Origin: Bradyrhizobium diazoefficiens USDA 110
Lineage (GTDB): Bacteria > Pseudomonadota > Alphaproteobacteria > Rhizobiales > Xanthobacteraceae
Length of the DNA stretch: 64,000 bases
Assembly: GCF_000011365.1 (NCBI RefSeq)
Contig: NC_004463.1
Location: 3,086,001 to 3,150,000, forward strand
Reading direction: 5' to 3'
Of this stretch, positions 26,327-34,471 are shown piece after piece. The notes under the pieces are model-generated. The model was not told where the DNA came from and made no database searches. It worked only from the letters and a program-made list of their open reading frames with translations. Within the stretch, counting starts at the first letter, position 1. The number at the start of each line of letters is the position of its first letter. Position numbers and translations under genes: made by a program.

Positions 26327-27547
26327 ATGACTGGCGGTCCGGTGATCATTGTCGGTGCCGGCCATGGCGGCTACCAGGTCGCGGCATCCCTGCGGCAGGC
26401 GGGTTTTTCCGACCGCGTCTGCCTGATCAACGACGAGGCGCATCTGCCCTATCAGCGGCCGCCTCTGTCCAAGGCGTACATCAAGGGTTCGGCCGGGCCG
26501 GAGAGCCTGATGTTCCGGCCGGAGAAATTCTATGCGGATCAGAAGATCGAGCTGATCGCGGGCCGCGCGGTCTCGATCGACCGCGCCGGGCGCAGGCTGC
26601 ATCTCGCATCGGGCGAGATGCTTGATTACGGCCACCTCGTGCTGGCGACAGGCGCGCGCAACCGGCTGCTCGATCTGCCCAATGCCAACCTGCCCGACGT
26701 CAAATATCTGCGCATTCTCGACGACAGCGAGGCGCTGCGAAAGATCATGCCGTCGAGGACGCGGGTGGTGGTGATCGGCGCCGGCTTCATCGGCCTCGAA
26801 TTCGCAGCGACGGCCCGGATCAAGGGGCTGGAGGTCGACGTGCTCGAGCTCGCCCCGCGCGTGATGGCGCGCGCGGTGACATCAGAGGTCTCGGCGTATT
26901 TTCAGGCGCGGCATCGTGAGGCCGGCATCCGCATTCATCTCGGCGTGCAGGCTACCAGTATCGAGGCCGAGGACGGCAGGGTCACCGGCGTCTCCTTGAG
27001 CGACGGAAGGCATCTGCCCGCCGACCTCGTCGTGGTCGGCGTCGGCGTGCTGCCGAACATCGAGCTCGCGGCCGAGGCGGGGCTGCCGGTCGCTGCCGGC
27101 ATCATCGTCGACGAATATCTCTCGACGGCCGATCCTGATATCTCGGCGATCGGCGACTGCGCGCTGTTCGCCAGCCCGCGCTTCGGCGGCTCGCTGCGGC
27201 TGGAATCGGTGCAGAACGCCACCGATCACGCCCGCTGCCTCGCGGCCCGGCTGACCGGCGACCGCAAGCCTTACGACAGCCATCCCTGGTTCTGGAGCGA
27301 CCAGGGTGACGACAAGCTCCAGATCGCGGGCCTCACCACCGGCTACGATCGCGTCGTTCTGCGCGGCGATCCCGCCAAAAAGGCGTTCTCGGCGTTCTGC
27401 TACAGGGGCGACAAGTTGGTCGGCATCGAGTCCATCAACCGCGCCGGCGATCACATGTTCGGCCGCAGATTGCAGGGCATGGACCGCTCGATCACGCCGG
27501 AGCAGGCCGCGGACGAGAGCTTTGACCTGAAGAGCGCGCTGGCGTGA
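26327..27547 (+). CDS. FAD-dependent oxidoreductase, ferredoxin reductase type
   Basis: 406 aa, like putidaredoxin/rhodocoxin reductases. It has an N-terminal FAD motif IIVGAGHGGYQVAASLRQ, then PYQRPPLSKAY, the NAD motif VVVIGAGFIGLEFAATA, the second FAD motif ADPDISAIGDCA and a reductase C-terminal domain with WFWSDQGDDKLQIAG. It would pass NADH electrons to a [2Fe-2S] ferredoxin, for example for a P450 or a Rieske oxygenase. No ferredoxin gene adjoins it. A P450 lies 29 kb away at 56651-57883, but there is no direct link. Confidence 0.9.
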   Translation: MTGGPVIIVGAGHGGYQVAASLRQAGFSDRVCLINDEAHLPYQRPPLSKAYIKGSAGPESLMFRPEKFYADQKIELIAGRAVSIDRAGRRLHLASGEMLDYGHLVLATGARNRLLDLPNANLPDVKYLRILDDSEALRKIMPSRTRVVVIGAGFIGLEFAATARIKGLEVDVLELAPRVMARAVTSEVSAYFQARHREAGIRIHLGVQATSIEAEDGRVTGVSLSDGRHLPADLVVVGVGVLPNIELAAEAGLPVAAGIIVDEYLSTADPDISAIGDCALFASPRFGGSLRLESVQNATDHARCLAARLTGDRKPYDSHPWFWSDQGDDKLQIAGLTTGYDRVVLRGDPAKKAFSAFCYRGDKLVGIESINRAGDHMFGRRLQGMDRSITPEQAADESFDLKSALA

Positions 27548-27556
27548 ACTCTACTC

Positions 27557-27580
27557 CCTCTCCCCGCAGGCGGGGAGAGG
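27557..27580. terminator. Hairpin between convergent genes
   Basis: The arms CCTCTCCCCG (27557-27566) and CGGGGAGAGG (27571-27580) form a 10-bp stem with a CAGG loop, between the flavoprotein stop (27547) and the kinase stop (27599). There is no U-tract. It looks like a single-hairpin relative of the repeat at 23201-23323 and may serve as a transcript end for both sides. Confidence 0.6.
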
Positions 27581-27598
27581 CGGAGGAAGCGCCACGCT

Positions 27599-28507
27599 CT
27601 ACAGAACGGCCGCCACTTCCGCGGCCGTCGGCATCGACGGCCCCGCGCCCATGCGCTGCACGCTGATCGAGGCGGCGGCGTTGGCGAAGGCGAGCGCCGT
27701 GCGCAGGGGGACTTCGTCGGCGAGTTGCGCCGCGAGCGCGCCGACGAAGCAATCGCCGGCGCCGGTGGTGTCGACCGCCTTCACCACGCGGCCGGGCACC
27801 GCAAACTCCTGGTCGCCGGCGAGGGCGAGCACGCCGCGCTTGCCGAGCGTGACGCAGATGGTCTGGTCCTCGCGCGCCTGAAGCTGCCGCGCGACCTGGA
27901 TGATCCGCGCGGCCTCGTCGTTGTCGGACAGCTCGGTGCCGGCGAGGAAGCCGAGCTCGGTCTCGTTCAGCACGAGGATGTCGACCAGCTCAAGCAGCTC
28001 GTGGCCAAATTTTTGTGCCGGCGCCGGGTTCAGCAGCGTGGTGGCCTCCGCCGCCCGCGCCCGCAGGAAGAAGGCGGCAATCGTGGGGAGCGGAATCTCG
28101 AACTGGCTGATGGCGACATCGCCTTTGACGAGCGGGACGACACTGACGTCGTCGGCGCCGACCAGCGCATTGCTGCCGGGAATGACCACGATGGTGTTGT
28201 CGGCCGCCGCAACCGTGATGATGGCGGTGCCGGTGTGCGCCTCCGCCGTCTCCTGAACGTAGCCGAGATCGATGCCCTGACCGGCGAGGAACGCCCTCAG
28301 CTCGGTGCCGAATGAGTCCTTGCCCAGGCGGCCGATCAGCGTGGTCCGGGCGCCGAGCCGCGAGGCCGCGACGGCCTGGTTGGCGCCCTTGCCGCCGGGG
28401 AAATACAGCACCTGCTTGCCGGCGACGGTCTCGCCGACTTTTGGATGGCGGTCGGCCGTCGCCACCACATCCATGTTGATGCTGCCGGCGACGTAGACGC
28501 GCCCCAT
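27599..28507 (-). CDS. rbsK: Ribokinase
   Basis: 302 aa, PfkB-family sugar kinase phosphorylating ribose (or a related sugar) at C5 with ATP. Signature 1 is the Gly-Gly-Lys-Gly word in FPGGKGANQAVAASRLG. Signature 2 with the catalytic Asp is DTTGAGDCFVGAL. The N-terminal VAGSINMDVVATADRHP is characteristic of ribokinases. AGAGG precedes the start. It lies 17 bp after a second PfkB kinase, so the two probably form an operon, with this gene downstream. Confidence 0.9.
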   Translation of the reverse strand: MGRVYVAGSINMDVVATADRHPKVGETVAGKQVLYFPGGKGANQAVAASRLGARTTLIGRLGKDSFGTELRAFLAGQGIDLGYVQETAEAHTGTAIITVAAADNTIVVIPGSNALVGADDVSVVPLVKGDVAISQFEIPLPTIAAFFLRARAAEATTLLNPAPAQKFGHELLELVDILVLNETELGFLAGTELSDNDEAARIIQVARQLQAREDQTICVTLGKRGVLALAGDQEFAVPGRVVKAVDTTGAGDCFVGALAAQLADEVPLRTALAFANAAASISVQRMGAGPSMPTAAEVAAVL

Positions 28508-28524
28508 TTGAACCTCTGCGAAGA

Positions 28525-29418
28525 CTAGGCCTTGACCTCGAACTCGTGCCTGACCTTGGCGATGTCGACAAGGGTCGGCAAGCCGGCCTCATTGCCGAGC
28601 CGCTGGATCTTGAACGTCGAAGCGGCGCGGGCAAAATCAAAGTGCTCGCGCCAGCTTTTGCCGGGATGGGCGAGGTAGGAATAGACATAGGCGCCGTGGA
28701 AGACGTCGCCGGCGCCGTTGGTGTCGATCACGCGCTCACGCGGGATCGGCATCGCCGGCATGATCTCGACCGCGCCTGTCTCGTTGTACCAGAGCAGGCC
28801 CTTCTCACCCATGGTGACGCCGCCGATCTTGCAGCCGCGGCTCTTCAGGTAATCGAGCATCTTCTCCGGCGTCAGGTCCATCTGCTCGCAAAGGCGCTCG
28901 GCGACGATCGCGACGTCGATGAATTCCAGGAGCTCGTGCGTGTTGGTGCGCAGGCCGCCGCCGTCGAGCGAGGTCAGGATGCCGGCCTCGCGGCAGACTT
29001 TTGCATAGTGGATCGCCGCATCGGGCTGGTGGCCGTCGATGTGCAGCGCGCGGCAGCCGCCGAGATTGAGGATCGGGAACGGATGGATGTGCTCGTCGTC
29101 GCGGCAGCGGACGATGGCGCGCTTGCCGTCCTTGGGCATGATGAAGGACAGCGAGGACTGGTTCACCTTTCGCGCATGCAGCGAGATCGCGTATTTCGCG
29201 CACATGTCCTGGAACATGCGCCCCAGCCAGTCATTGGCCGCCGTGGCGATCAGGTCGGGCACGATGCCGAGCTTGGCGCAGCAGAACGCCGCCGTCACCG
29301 CATTGCCGCCGAAAGAGACCGCGTAGTCGGTCGCCACGTGCTTCTCGTCGCCGGTCGGCATGTGGTCGGTGAGGAAGACGACGTCGATATAGGTCTGTCC
29401 GATAAAGAGAGCCTGCAT
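28525..29418 (-). CDS. PfkB-family carbohydrate kinase
   Basis: 297 aa. The first Gly-rich segment is SFGGNAVTAAFCCAKLG and the catalytic motif is DTNGAGDVFHGAY, so the active-site Asp is intact. Sequence around HIHPFP and MPKDGKRAIV does not point to one substrate; 2-keto-3-deoxygluconate, fructose or a nucleoside are all possible. It is the promoter-proximal gene of the two-kinase unit. Weak ribosome site (GGACAACC). Confidence 0.87.
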   Translation of the reverse strand: MQALFIGQTYIDVVFLTDHMPTGDEKHVATDYAVSFGGNAVTAAFCCAKLGIVPDLIATAANDWLGRMFQDMCAKYAISLHARKVNQSSLSFIMPKDGKRAIVRCRDDEHIHPFPILNLGGCRALHIDGHQPDAAIHYAKVCREAGILTSLDGGGLRTNTHELLEFIDVAIVAERLCEQMDLTPEKMLDYLKSRGCKIGGVTMGEKGLLWYNETGAVEIMPAMPIPRERVIDTNGAGDVFHGAYVYSYLAHPGKSWREHFDFARAASTFKIQRLGNEAGLPTLVDIAKVRHEFEVKA

Positions 29419-29642
29419 TGGTTGTCCGTGATGCGCTGGGTGGTCCCGGCCGGCTGCTTACCTTAGCACCGCTTCGGCGGGAGCCAAAAATATTCGCAGA
29501 GCCAAAATATTTGCAGAGTCATGGCGATAGGCGCTTGAGGTCGGTATGGGGCCGGAATACGACCGTGGCAGGGCCAGCGTTGCCCGGGCAGAGCCGACGC
29601 CCCCAGGACGTTCGGTTCCGGCTCCGTCGGGAGGGAGGGAAC

Positions 29643-30491
29643 ATGATCACCGGCCTCGATCACGTCGTCGCTTTGGTCAGGGATATCGGTGCAGCCAAGG
29701 CGGCCTATCAGACGCTGCTCGGCCGCGCGCCGGCCTGGCAGAACTCGGGTGAGGGGGCCGACCGGGTGCTGTTCACTCTCGAGAACATGACGATCGAATT
29801 GATGGCGCCGAGCGGTTTCAGCGTGACCGCCGACCGGATGCGCGCGTTGCTCGACGACCAAGAGGGCGTGCTCGCCAGCCTGTGCTTTCGTGTCGCAGAC
29901 ATGAGCAGGATGCACCGGCGGCTGGAGCGGGTGGCCCTGAAGCCGGATCCGGTTGCCGAGGTCGAAAGCAGCGATTCTGAATCCGATGCCGTCCTGCATT
30001 GGAAACGCACGCGCGCCGCCACCGAACTCACGCGCGGCGTGCGGATGTTCTTCCTCGAGCTTGCCGAGGAGCGCCCCAGATCGGTCGCGACCGACATCGC
30101 GCCGATCGACGCGCTCGACCACGTCGTGATCACCACCGAGGATTCCGAGCGCGCCGCCGCGCTCTATGGCGCGCGGCTCGGGCTTGATCTCGCGCTCGAC
30201 CGTTCGCACCAGGATTGGGGCCAGCTGATGTTCTTCCGTTGCGGCGACCTCATCGTCGAGGTGGTGCGCCGTCCTGTGGCGGGCGGTGACCTCGCGCATG
30301 ACCGTCTCTGGGGCCTGAGCTGGCGGGTCGCCGACATCGACGCCACGCGCGCCCGCCTGATCGCGAGCGGCCTCGACGTCACCGAGGTGCGCAACGGCCG
30401 CAAGCCGGGCACGCGGATCATGACGGTGCGGAACGGCACCTGCGGCATCCAGACGGTGCTCCTGGAGCGGTCGCCGAAGCCGGCGGATTGA
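29643..30491 (+). CDS. VOC (glyoxalase/dioxygenase fold) family protein, two modules
   Basis: 282 aa with two vicinal-oxygen-chelate modules. The first begins ITGLDHVVALVRDIGAAKAAY, with Glu in MTIELMAPSG. The second begins ALDHVVITTEDSERAAALYG, with Glu in LIVEVVRRP. The His/Glu pattern supports one metal site. The exact reaction is unknown. A very strong GGAGGGAGGG site precedes ATG 29643; longer frames upstream have no support. It is divergent from the PfkB kinases and followed by a repeat. Confidence 0.87.
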   Translation: MITGLDHVVALVRDIGAAKAAYQTLLGRAPAWQNSGEGADRVLFTLENMTIELMAPSGFSVTADRMRALLDDQEGVLASLCFRVADMSRMHRRLERVALKPDPVAEVESSDSESDAVLHWKRTRAATELTRGVRMFFLELAEERPRSVATDIAPIDALDHVVITTEDSERAAALYGARLGLDLALDRSHQDWGQLMFFRCGDLIVEVVRRPVAGGDLAHDRLWGLSWRVADIDATRARLIASGLDVTEVRNGRKPGTRIMTVRNGTCGIQTVLLERSPKPAD

Positions 30492-30497
30492 GATGGA

Positions 30498-30605
30498 GTC
30501 ATTCCGGGGCGTCGCGCAGCGACGAGCCCGGAATCCATTCATCCATTGACCCTGCTGCACGATGGATTCCGGGCTCGCGCCCAAGCGGGCGCGCCCCGGA
30601 ATGAC
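30498..30605. repeat. Intergenic palindromic repeat, GTCATTCCGGG family (copy 3)
   Basis: It starts GTCATTCCGGGGCGTCGCG and ends CGCCCCGGAATGAC, with GAATCCAT/ATGGATTC inside. It lies between the VOC gene and the TetR gene. The TetR reading frame continues into the right half, which can mislead start-codon choice. Confidence 0.88.
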
Positions 30606-30672
30606 GAAATATTCTCAAACGCGCGCCCGCGTGTTACACGCGTACTTTGAGAACCCCCAGCGAGCACCCGGT

Positions 30673-31380
30673 TTGGCAAAGGCAAAGAGAACTCTGAAAT
30701 GGCAGCGCGATCCCGAGGGGATGCGGCTGCGCATTCTCGAGGCCGCCAAGCAGGAGTTTTCCGCCCATGGGCTTGCCGGGGCGCGCGTCGACCGCATCGC
30801 GGCCAAGGCCGGCGCCAACAAGCGCATGCTGTACTATCACGTCGGCAACAAGGACGAGCTCTATCTCGCGGTGCTCGAAGGCGCCTATGACAAGATCCGC
30901 AGCGAGGAGCGCGGGCTCGATCTCGAACATCTCGATCCGCCCGAGGCCATCCGCCGCCTGATCGAATTCACCTGGGGCTATTTCCTGCGCAACCCCGAGT
31001 TCCTCTCGCTGCTCCAGACCGAGAACCTCGCACGCGCCAAGCACCTGAAGCGCTCGACCAAGGTCAAGTCGATGCACTCGCCCTTCGTTGAGATGATCGG
31101 CACCGTGGTGCGGCGTGGCGTCGAGAGCGGCGACTTCCAGGTCGCGGTCGATCCGGTGCAGCTCTACATCTCGATCGCGGCGCTGAGCTTCTTCTATCTC
31201 TCGAACTCGGCGACGCTGAGCGTGATCTTCGGCCGCGATCTGCTGGCCAAGGACGCCAAGGATGAGCGCCTCGCGCACATGGCCGGCCTCGTGCTGGCCG
31301 CGCTGACGGGGCGGTCCACGGAGTTGCTGGAGATCGTCAAGGCGCCGAAGAAGCGTGCCGCGGTGGTGCAGACGGTTTAA
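30673..31380 (+). CDS. TetR/AcrR family transcriptional regulator
   Basis: About 235 aa. The N-terminal HTH reads RILEAAKQEFSAHGLAGARV and IAAKAGANKRMLYYHVGNKDEL, and the C-terminal helical domain carries FLSLLQTENLARAKHL. The frame is open from 30562, but the first 16 or so residues would be translated palindromic repeat. The TTG at 30673 is a more plausible start, and ATG 30721 would cut into the HTH. The start is therefore uncertain. It precedes the ABC/catabolic operon in the same direction and is its likely regulator, although a repeat separates them. Confidence 0.85.
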   Translation: MAKAKRTLKWQRDPEGMRLRILEAAKQEFSAHGLAGARVDRIAAKAGANKRMLYYHVGNKDELYLAVLEGAYDKIRSEERGLDLEHLDPPEAIRRLIEFTWGYFLRNPEFLSLLQTENLARAKHLKRSTKVKSMHSPFVEMIGTVVRRGVESGDFQVAVDPVQLYISIAALSFFYLSNSATLSVIFGRDLLAKDAKDERLAHMAGLVLAALTGRSTELLEIVKAPKKRAAVVQTV

Positions 31381-31396
31381 GGCAAACTCTTTCCCC

Positions 31397-31527
31397 ATCG
31401 TCGTCCTGGCCAAAGCCAGGACCCATACCGCGTGATCCATCGGTTGCGCGTGGTGCCAATCCCGAACGGCCGGCCTTCGCCAAACTTTGTCCTGTGGTTA
31501 TGGGTCCCGGCCTTCGCCGGGACGACA
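31397..31527. repeat. Intergenic palindromic repeat (copy 2 of the GTCCTGG family)
   Basis: The left end (31397-31426, with GTCGTCCTGGCCAAAGCCAGGACCC) and right end (31500-31527, with GGGTCCCGGCCTTCGCCGGGACGAC) are imperfect inverted copies related to 3829-3949. It separates the TetR gene from the ABC permease. Confidence 0.82.
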
Positions 31528-31646
31528 CTGAATTTGCGGAACCCCCGGCGCAAAACGCCACAGGGAAAGGTCTGGACAGTATTTATCCAACGAGTTAATT
31601 TCTCCCAAGAACGAACGAGAACGAAGAAGAATGCCGGGAGTGAGAC

Positions 31647-32456
31647 GTGGCTGAATTGAAGCCGCAGAGTGCGGTGTCCAAGATGCTGAATGCGGCCTGG
31701 GTTCGGCCGTTCTTGTTCCTGGTCTTCATCGTGATCGCCTGGGATCTGGCGATCCGGCTGTTCAGGATTCCCGCCTACCAGATCCCGTCGCCGGGCGATG
31801 TCATCGCGGTGCTGCGCACCGAATGGCCGGAACTGCTGCGCCAGTCCTGGCCGACCACCTATGCGACGGTCTGCGGCTTCCTGCTGTCGGCGCTGTTCGG
31901 CATTCCCGTCGCCATGCTGATCGCGGGCTCGAAGACGGTAGAGAGCTACGTCTATCCGCTGCTGGTGTTCTCGCAGTCCGTGCCGAAGATCGCGATCGCG
32001 CCGCTGTTCGTGGTCTGGTTCGGCTTCGGCATCATTCCGAAGGTGATTTCGGCCTTTCTCCTCGGCTTCTTCCCGGTGGTGGTCTCGGCGGTGCAGGGCT
32101 TCAAATCGGTCGATCCTGACATGGTTGATCTTGCGCGCGCGATGCAGGGCAGCCGCTTCCAGGTGTTCCGTGCGGTGAACCTGCCGCATGCGCTGCCGGC
32201 GATCTTCTCAGGCCTCAAGGTCTCGGTGACGCTTGCTGTCGTCGGCGCCGTCGTCGGCGAGTTCGTCGGCTCCAATTCCGGCATCGGCTACGTCATGCAG
32301 CGCTCGATCGGCACGTTCGACCTGCCGACGATGTTCGCAGCGCTGGTGATCCTCGCGCTGCTCGGAGTCGTGCTGTTCTGGATCGTGGACCGGATCGAGA
32401 AGCTGGTCATTCCCTGGCATGTCAGCCAGCGCGAGGACGTGATTTTCGCCTCTTAA
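31647..32456 (+). CDS. ABC transporter permease (TauC/SsuC type)
   Basis: 269 aa with about six membrane helices. The cytoplasmic EAA loop is visible around MVDLARAMQGSRFQVFRAVNLPHALPAIFSGL, which contacts the ATPase. The start is a GTG at 31647 preceded by GGGAG. This permease class serves nitrate, sulfonate, taurine and thiamine-precursor importers with NMT1-like binding proteins. It is the first gene of a long unit with the binding protein and ATPase; here the other unit members encode sugar-type catabolic enzymes. Confidence 0.93.
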   Translation: MAELKPQSAVSKMLNAAWVRPFLFLVFIVIAWDLAIRLFRIPAYQIPSPGDVIAVLRTEWPELLRQSWPTTYATVCGFLLSALFGIPVAMLIAGSKTVESYVYPLLVFSQSVPKIAIAPLFVVWFGFGIIPKVISAFLLGFFPVVVSAVQGFKSVDPDMVDLARAMQGSRFQVFRAVNLPHALPAIFSGLKVSVTLAVVGAVVGEFVGSNSGIGYVMQRSIGTFDLPTMFAALVILALLGVVLFWIVDRIEKLVIPWHVSQREDVIFAS

Positions 32457-32507
32457 CTTAAGCAACGGCCACCAACGGCCGAAACATAACGACAAGGGAG
32501 AGTGACG

Positions 32508-33500
32508 ATGAAGCGGTGGATTGGGGCTGCATCGGTGGCGCTGATGGCGTTCGCGGCGATGCCGGCGCAGGCGGCCGACAAGGTCGTGGTGATGCTGAAC
32601 TGGTACGTCTATGGCGAGCACGCGCCGTTCTATTACGGCAAGGCCAAGGGCATTTATGCAGCCGAGGGCATCGATCTCGAGATCCAGGAAGGCCGCGGCT
32701 CGGCTGCGACCACGCAGGCCGTCGCCGCCAAGACCGCCGATTTCGGCTATGTCGACGTGCCCACCATGATGCGCGCCGCCATCAAGGGCGCGCCCGTGGT
32801 CGCGACCGGCGTCCTGCTCCAGACCTCACCGATGTCCGCCATGGGCTTCGTCGACAAGAACATCAGGAAGCCCGAGGACATCAAGGGCAAGACGGTGGCG
32901 ATCACGCCGGCGGACTCCATGACCCAGATCTGGCCGCTGTTCCTGAAGAAGACCGGCCTGAAGGAGAGCGACTTCCAGACGGTTGCGGGCGACGGCCAGA
33001 CCAAGCTCAACGCAGTCATCAACGGCCAGGCCGATCTGCTGCTCGGCTACGTCATGGACCAGTCGATGAAGATCAAGGATGCCACCGGCAAGGACGTCTA
33101 TCCGATCAAGTTCGCCGACTACGGCATCAACATGGTTTCCTCCGGCATCATCGCCAACTCCGACTATGTGAAGGCCAACGCCGATCTCGTCCGCCGCTTC
33201 ATGTCGGCGACGACCAAGGCGGTCGAGGCCGCCGAGAAGGAGCCGAAGGCCGCGGCGCAGTCGATCCTCGATGCCAACCCGAAGGGCGGCAAGATCGACA
33301 CGCTGACGCAGGGCTTCGAGCTGACCATTCCGCTCTACCGGACCGCGGCGACCAAGAGCAAGCGGCCGTTCCAGGTCACCGAGCAGAACATGACCGAGAC
33401 CGTCAACCTGCTGGTCGAATATGGCGGGCTCGACGCCAAGGCCAAGGACAACCCGAAGGCCTTCTACACCAACGACTATCTGCCGAAGAGCGGCTCGTGA
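32508..33500 (+). CDS. ABC transporter substrate-binding protein (NMT1/THI5-like)
   Basis: 330 aa with a signal peptide (KRWIGAASVALMAFAAMPAQAA). The mature domain begins KVVVMLNWYVYGEHAPFYYGK and GIYAAEGIDLEIQEG, the hallmark of NMT1/THI5-like and SsuA/TauA-like periplasmic proteins. AAGGGAGAG precedes ATG 32508; a GTG two codons upstream is unlikely. The ligand is unknown. The family is often over-annotated as nitrate/sulfonate/taurine binding, so the catabolic neighbours are a better guide. Confidence 0.92.
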   Translation: MKRWIGAASVALMAFAAMPAQAADKVVVMLNWYVYGEHAPFYYGKAKGIYAAEGIDLEIQEGRGSAATTQAVAAKTADFGYVDVPTMMRAAIKGAPVVATGVLLQTSPMSAMGFVDKNIRKPEDIKGKTVAITPADSMTQIWPLFLKKTGLKESDFQTVAGDGQTKLNAVINGQADLLLGYVMDQSMKIKDATGKDVYPIKFADYGINMVSSGIIANSDYVKANADLVRRFMSATTKAVEAAEKEPKAAAQSILDANPKGGKIDTLTQGFELTIPLYRTAATKSKRPFQVTEQNMTETVNLLVEYGGLDAKAKDNPKAFYTNDYLPKSGS

Positions 33501-33512
33501 GCGACACACACC

Positions 33513-33590
33513 GTCATTCCGGGATGGTCCGAAGGACCAGACCCGGAATCTCGAGATTCCGGGTTCGCCCTTTGGGCGCCCCGGAATGAC
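33513..33590. repeat. Intergenic palindromic repeat, GTCATTCCGGG family (copy 4)
   Basis: It starts GTCATTCCGGGATGGTCC and ends GGCGCCCCGGAATGAC, with inner inverted words GGTCCGAAGGACC and GGAATCTCGAGATTCC. It lies inside the operon between the binding-protein and ATPase genes. A long hairpin there could raise expression of the binding protein over the other subunits. Confidence 0.87.
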
Positions 33591-33618
33591 GGGCATATCG
33601 TCGAGTGGACCTGGTTAG

Positions 33619-34467
33619 ATGAACCCAGCAACAAGACCGAACGACGCTAGCCAGCCGGCCGCGCATCTGAGACTGGTGAGCGACCGGGCCGCCGGCGAGG
33701 CGTCGGGCATCAAGCTATCAGGCGTGTCGAAGACCTACCGGACGCGCGACGGCGACGTGCCGTCGCTGCGGCCGCTCGACTTCCACATCAACGAGGGCGA
33801 GTTCTTCGTCGTGGTCGGCCCGTCCGGCTGCGGCAAGTCCACGCTGCTCAAGCTGATCTCGGGGCTGTTGCCGCCGACGTCAGGCGAGATCCTGGTCGAG
33901 GGCGAGAAGGTGACGAAGCCGCACGGCAATGTCGGCATCGTGTTCCAGAACGCGCTGCTGCTGCCCTGGCGCAACATCCTGTCCAACGTGATGCTGCCGA
34001 TCGACATGAAACGGTTGCCGCGGCAAAAATATCTCGACCGCGCCAAGGCGCTGTTGAAGCTGGTCGGGCTCGAAGGTTTCGAGAAGAAGCTGCCGTGGCA
34101 GCTCTCCGGCGGCATGCAGCAGCGGGCCTCGATCTGCCGCGCGCTGGTGCACGATCCCAAGATCATGCTGATGGACGAGCCGTTCGGCGCGCTCGATGCG
34201 CTGACGCGCGAGCGCATGAATGTTGAGCTGATGCGAATCCAGCGCGAGACGAAGAAGACGGTGCTGCTGATCACGCATTCGATTCCCGAGGCGGTGTTCC
34301 TCGCGGACCGCGTGCTGGTCATGACCGAGCGTCCCGGCGCGGTCGCCGCGATCTACGACGTGCCGCTGCCGCGCCCGCGCTCGCTCGACGTGATGGCCGA
34401 CCCGGTCTTCACCGAGCTCGTGCAGCGCATCCGCAAGCATTTCTTCTCGCAAGGGGCATTGGATTAA
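33619..34467 (+). CDS. ABC transporter ATP-binding protein (TauB/SsuB type)
   Basis: 282 aa. Walker A is VGPSGCGKST, the Q-loop segment is VFQNALLLPWRNI, the ABC signature is LSGGMQQRASI, Walker B is IMLMDEPFGALD and the switch His is LLITHSIPEA. An N-terminal extension of about 30 residues precedes the fold. It powers the permease encoded at 31647. The next gene starts 4 bp after its stop, supporting one transcript. Confidence 0.95.
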   Translation: MNPATRPNDASQPAAHLRLVSDRAAGEASGIKLSGVSKTYRTRDGDVPSLRPLDFHINEGEFFVVVGPSGCGKSTLLKLISGLLPPTSGEILVEGEKVTKPHGNVGIVFQNALLLPWRNILSNVMLPIDMKRLPRQKYLDRAKALLKLVGLEGFEKKLPWQLSGGMQQRASICRALVHDPKIMLMDEPFGALDALTRERMNVELMRIQRETKKTVLLITHSIPEAVFLADRVLVMTERPGAVAAIYDVPLPRPRSLDVMADPVFTELVQRIRKHFFSQGALD

Positions 34468-34471
34468 AGCC

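Noticed and set aside
30562..30672. Longer N-terminus for the TetR regulator starting at ATG 30562
   Set aside because: The added residues would be translated from the GTCATTCCGGG-family repeat, a common source of false starts.
31647..34467. Naming the ABC transporter as a taurine, sulfonate or nitrate importer
   Set aside because: Only the broad family supports that; the linked catabolic genes point to another substrate, so no specific name is given.
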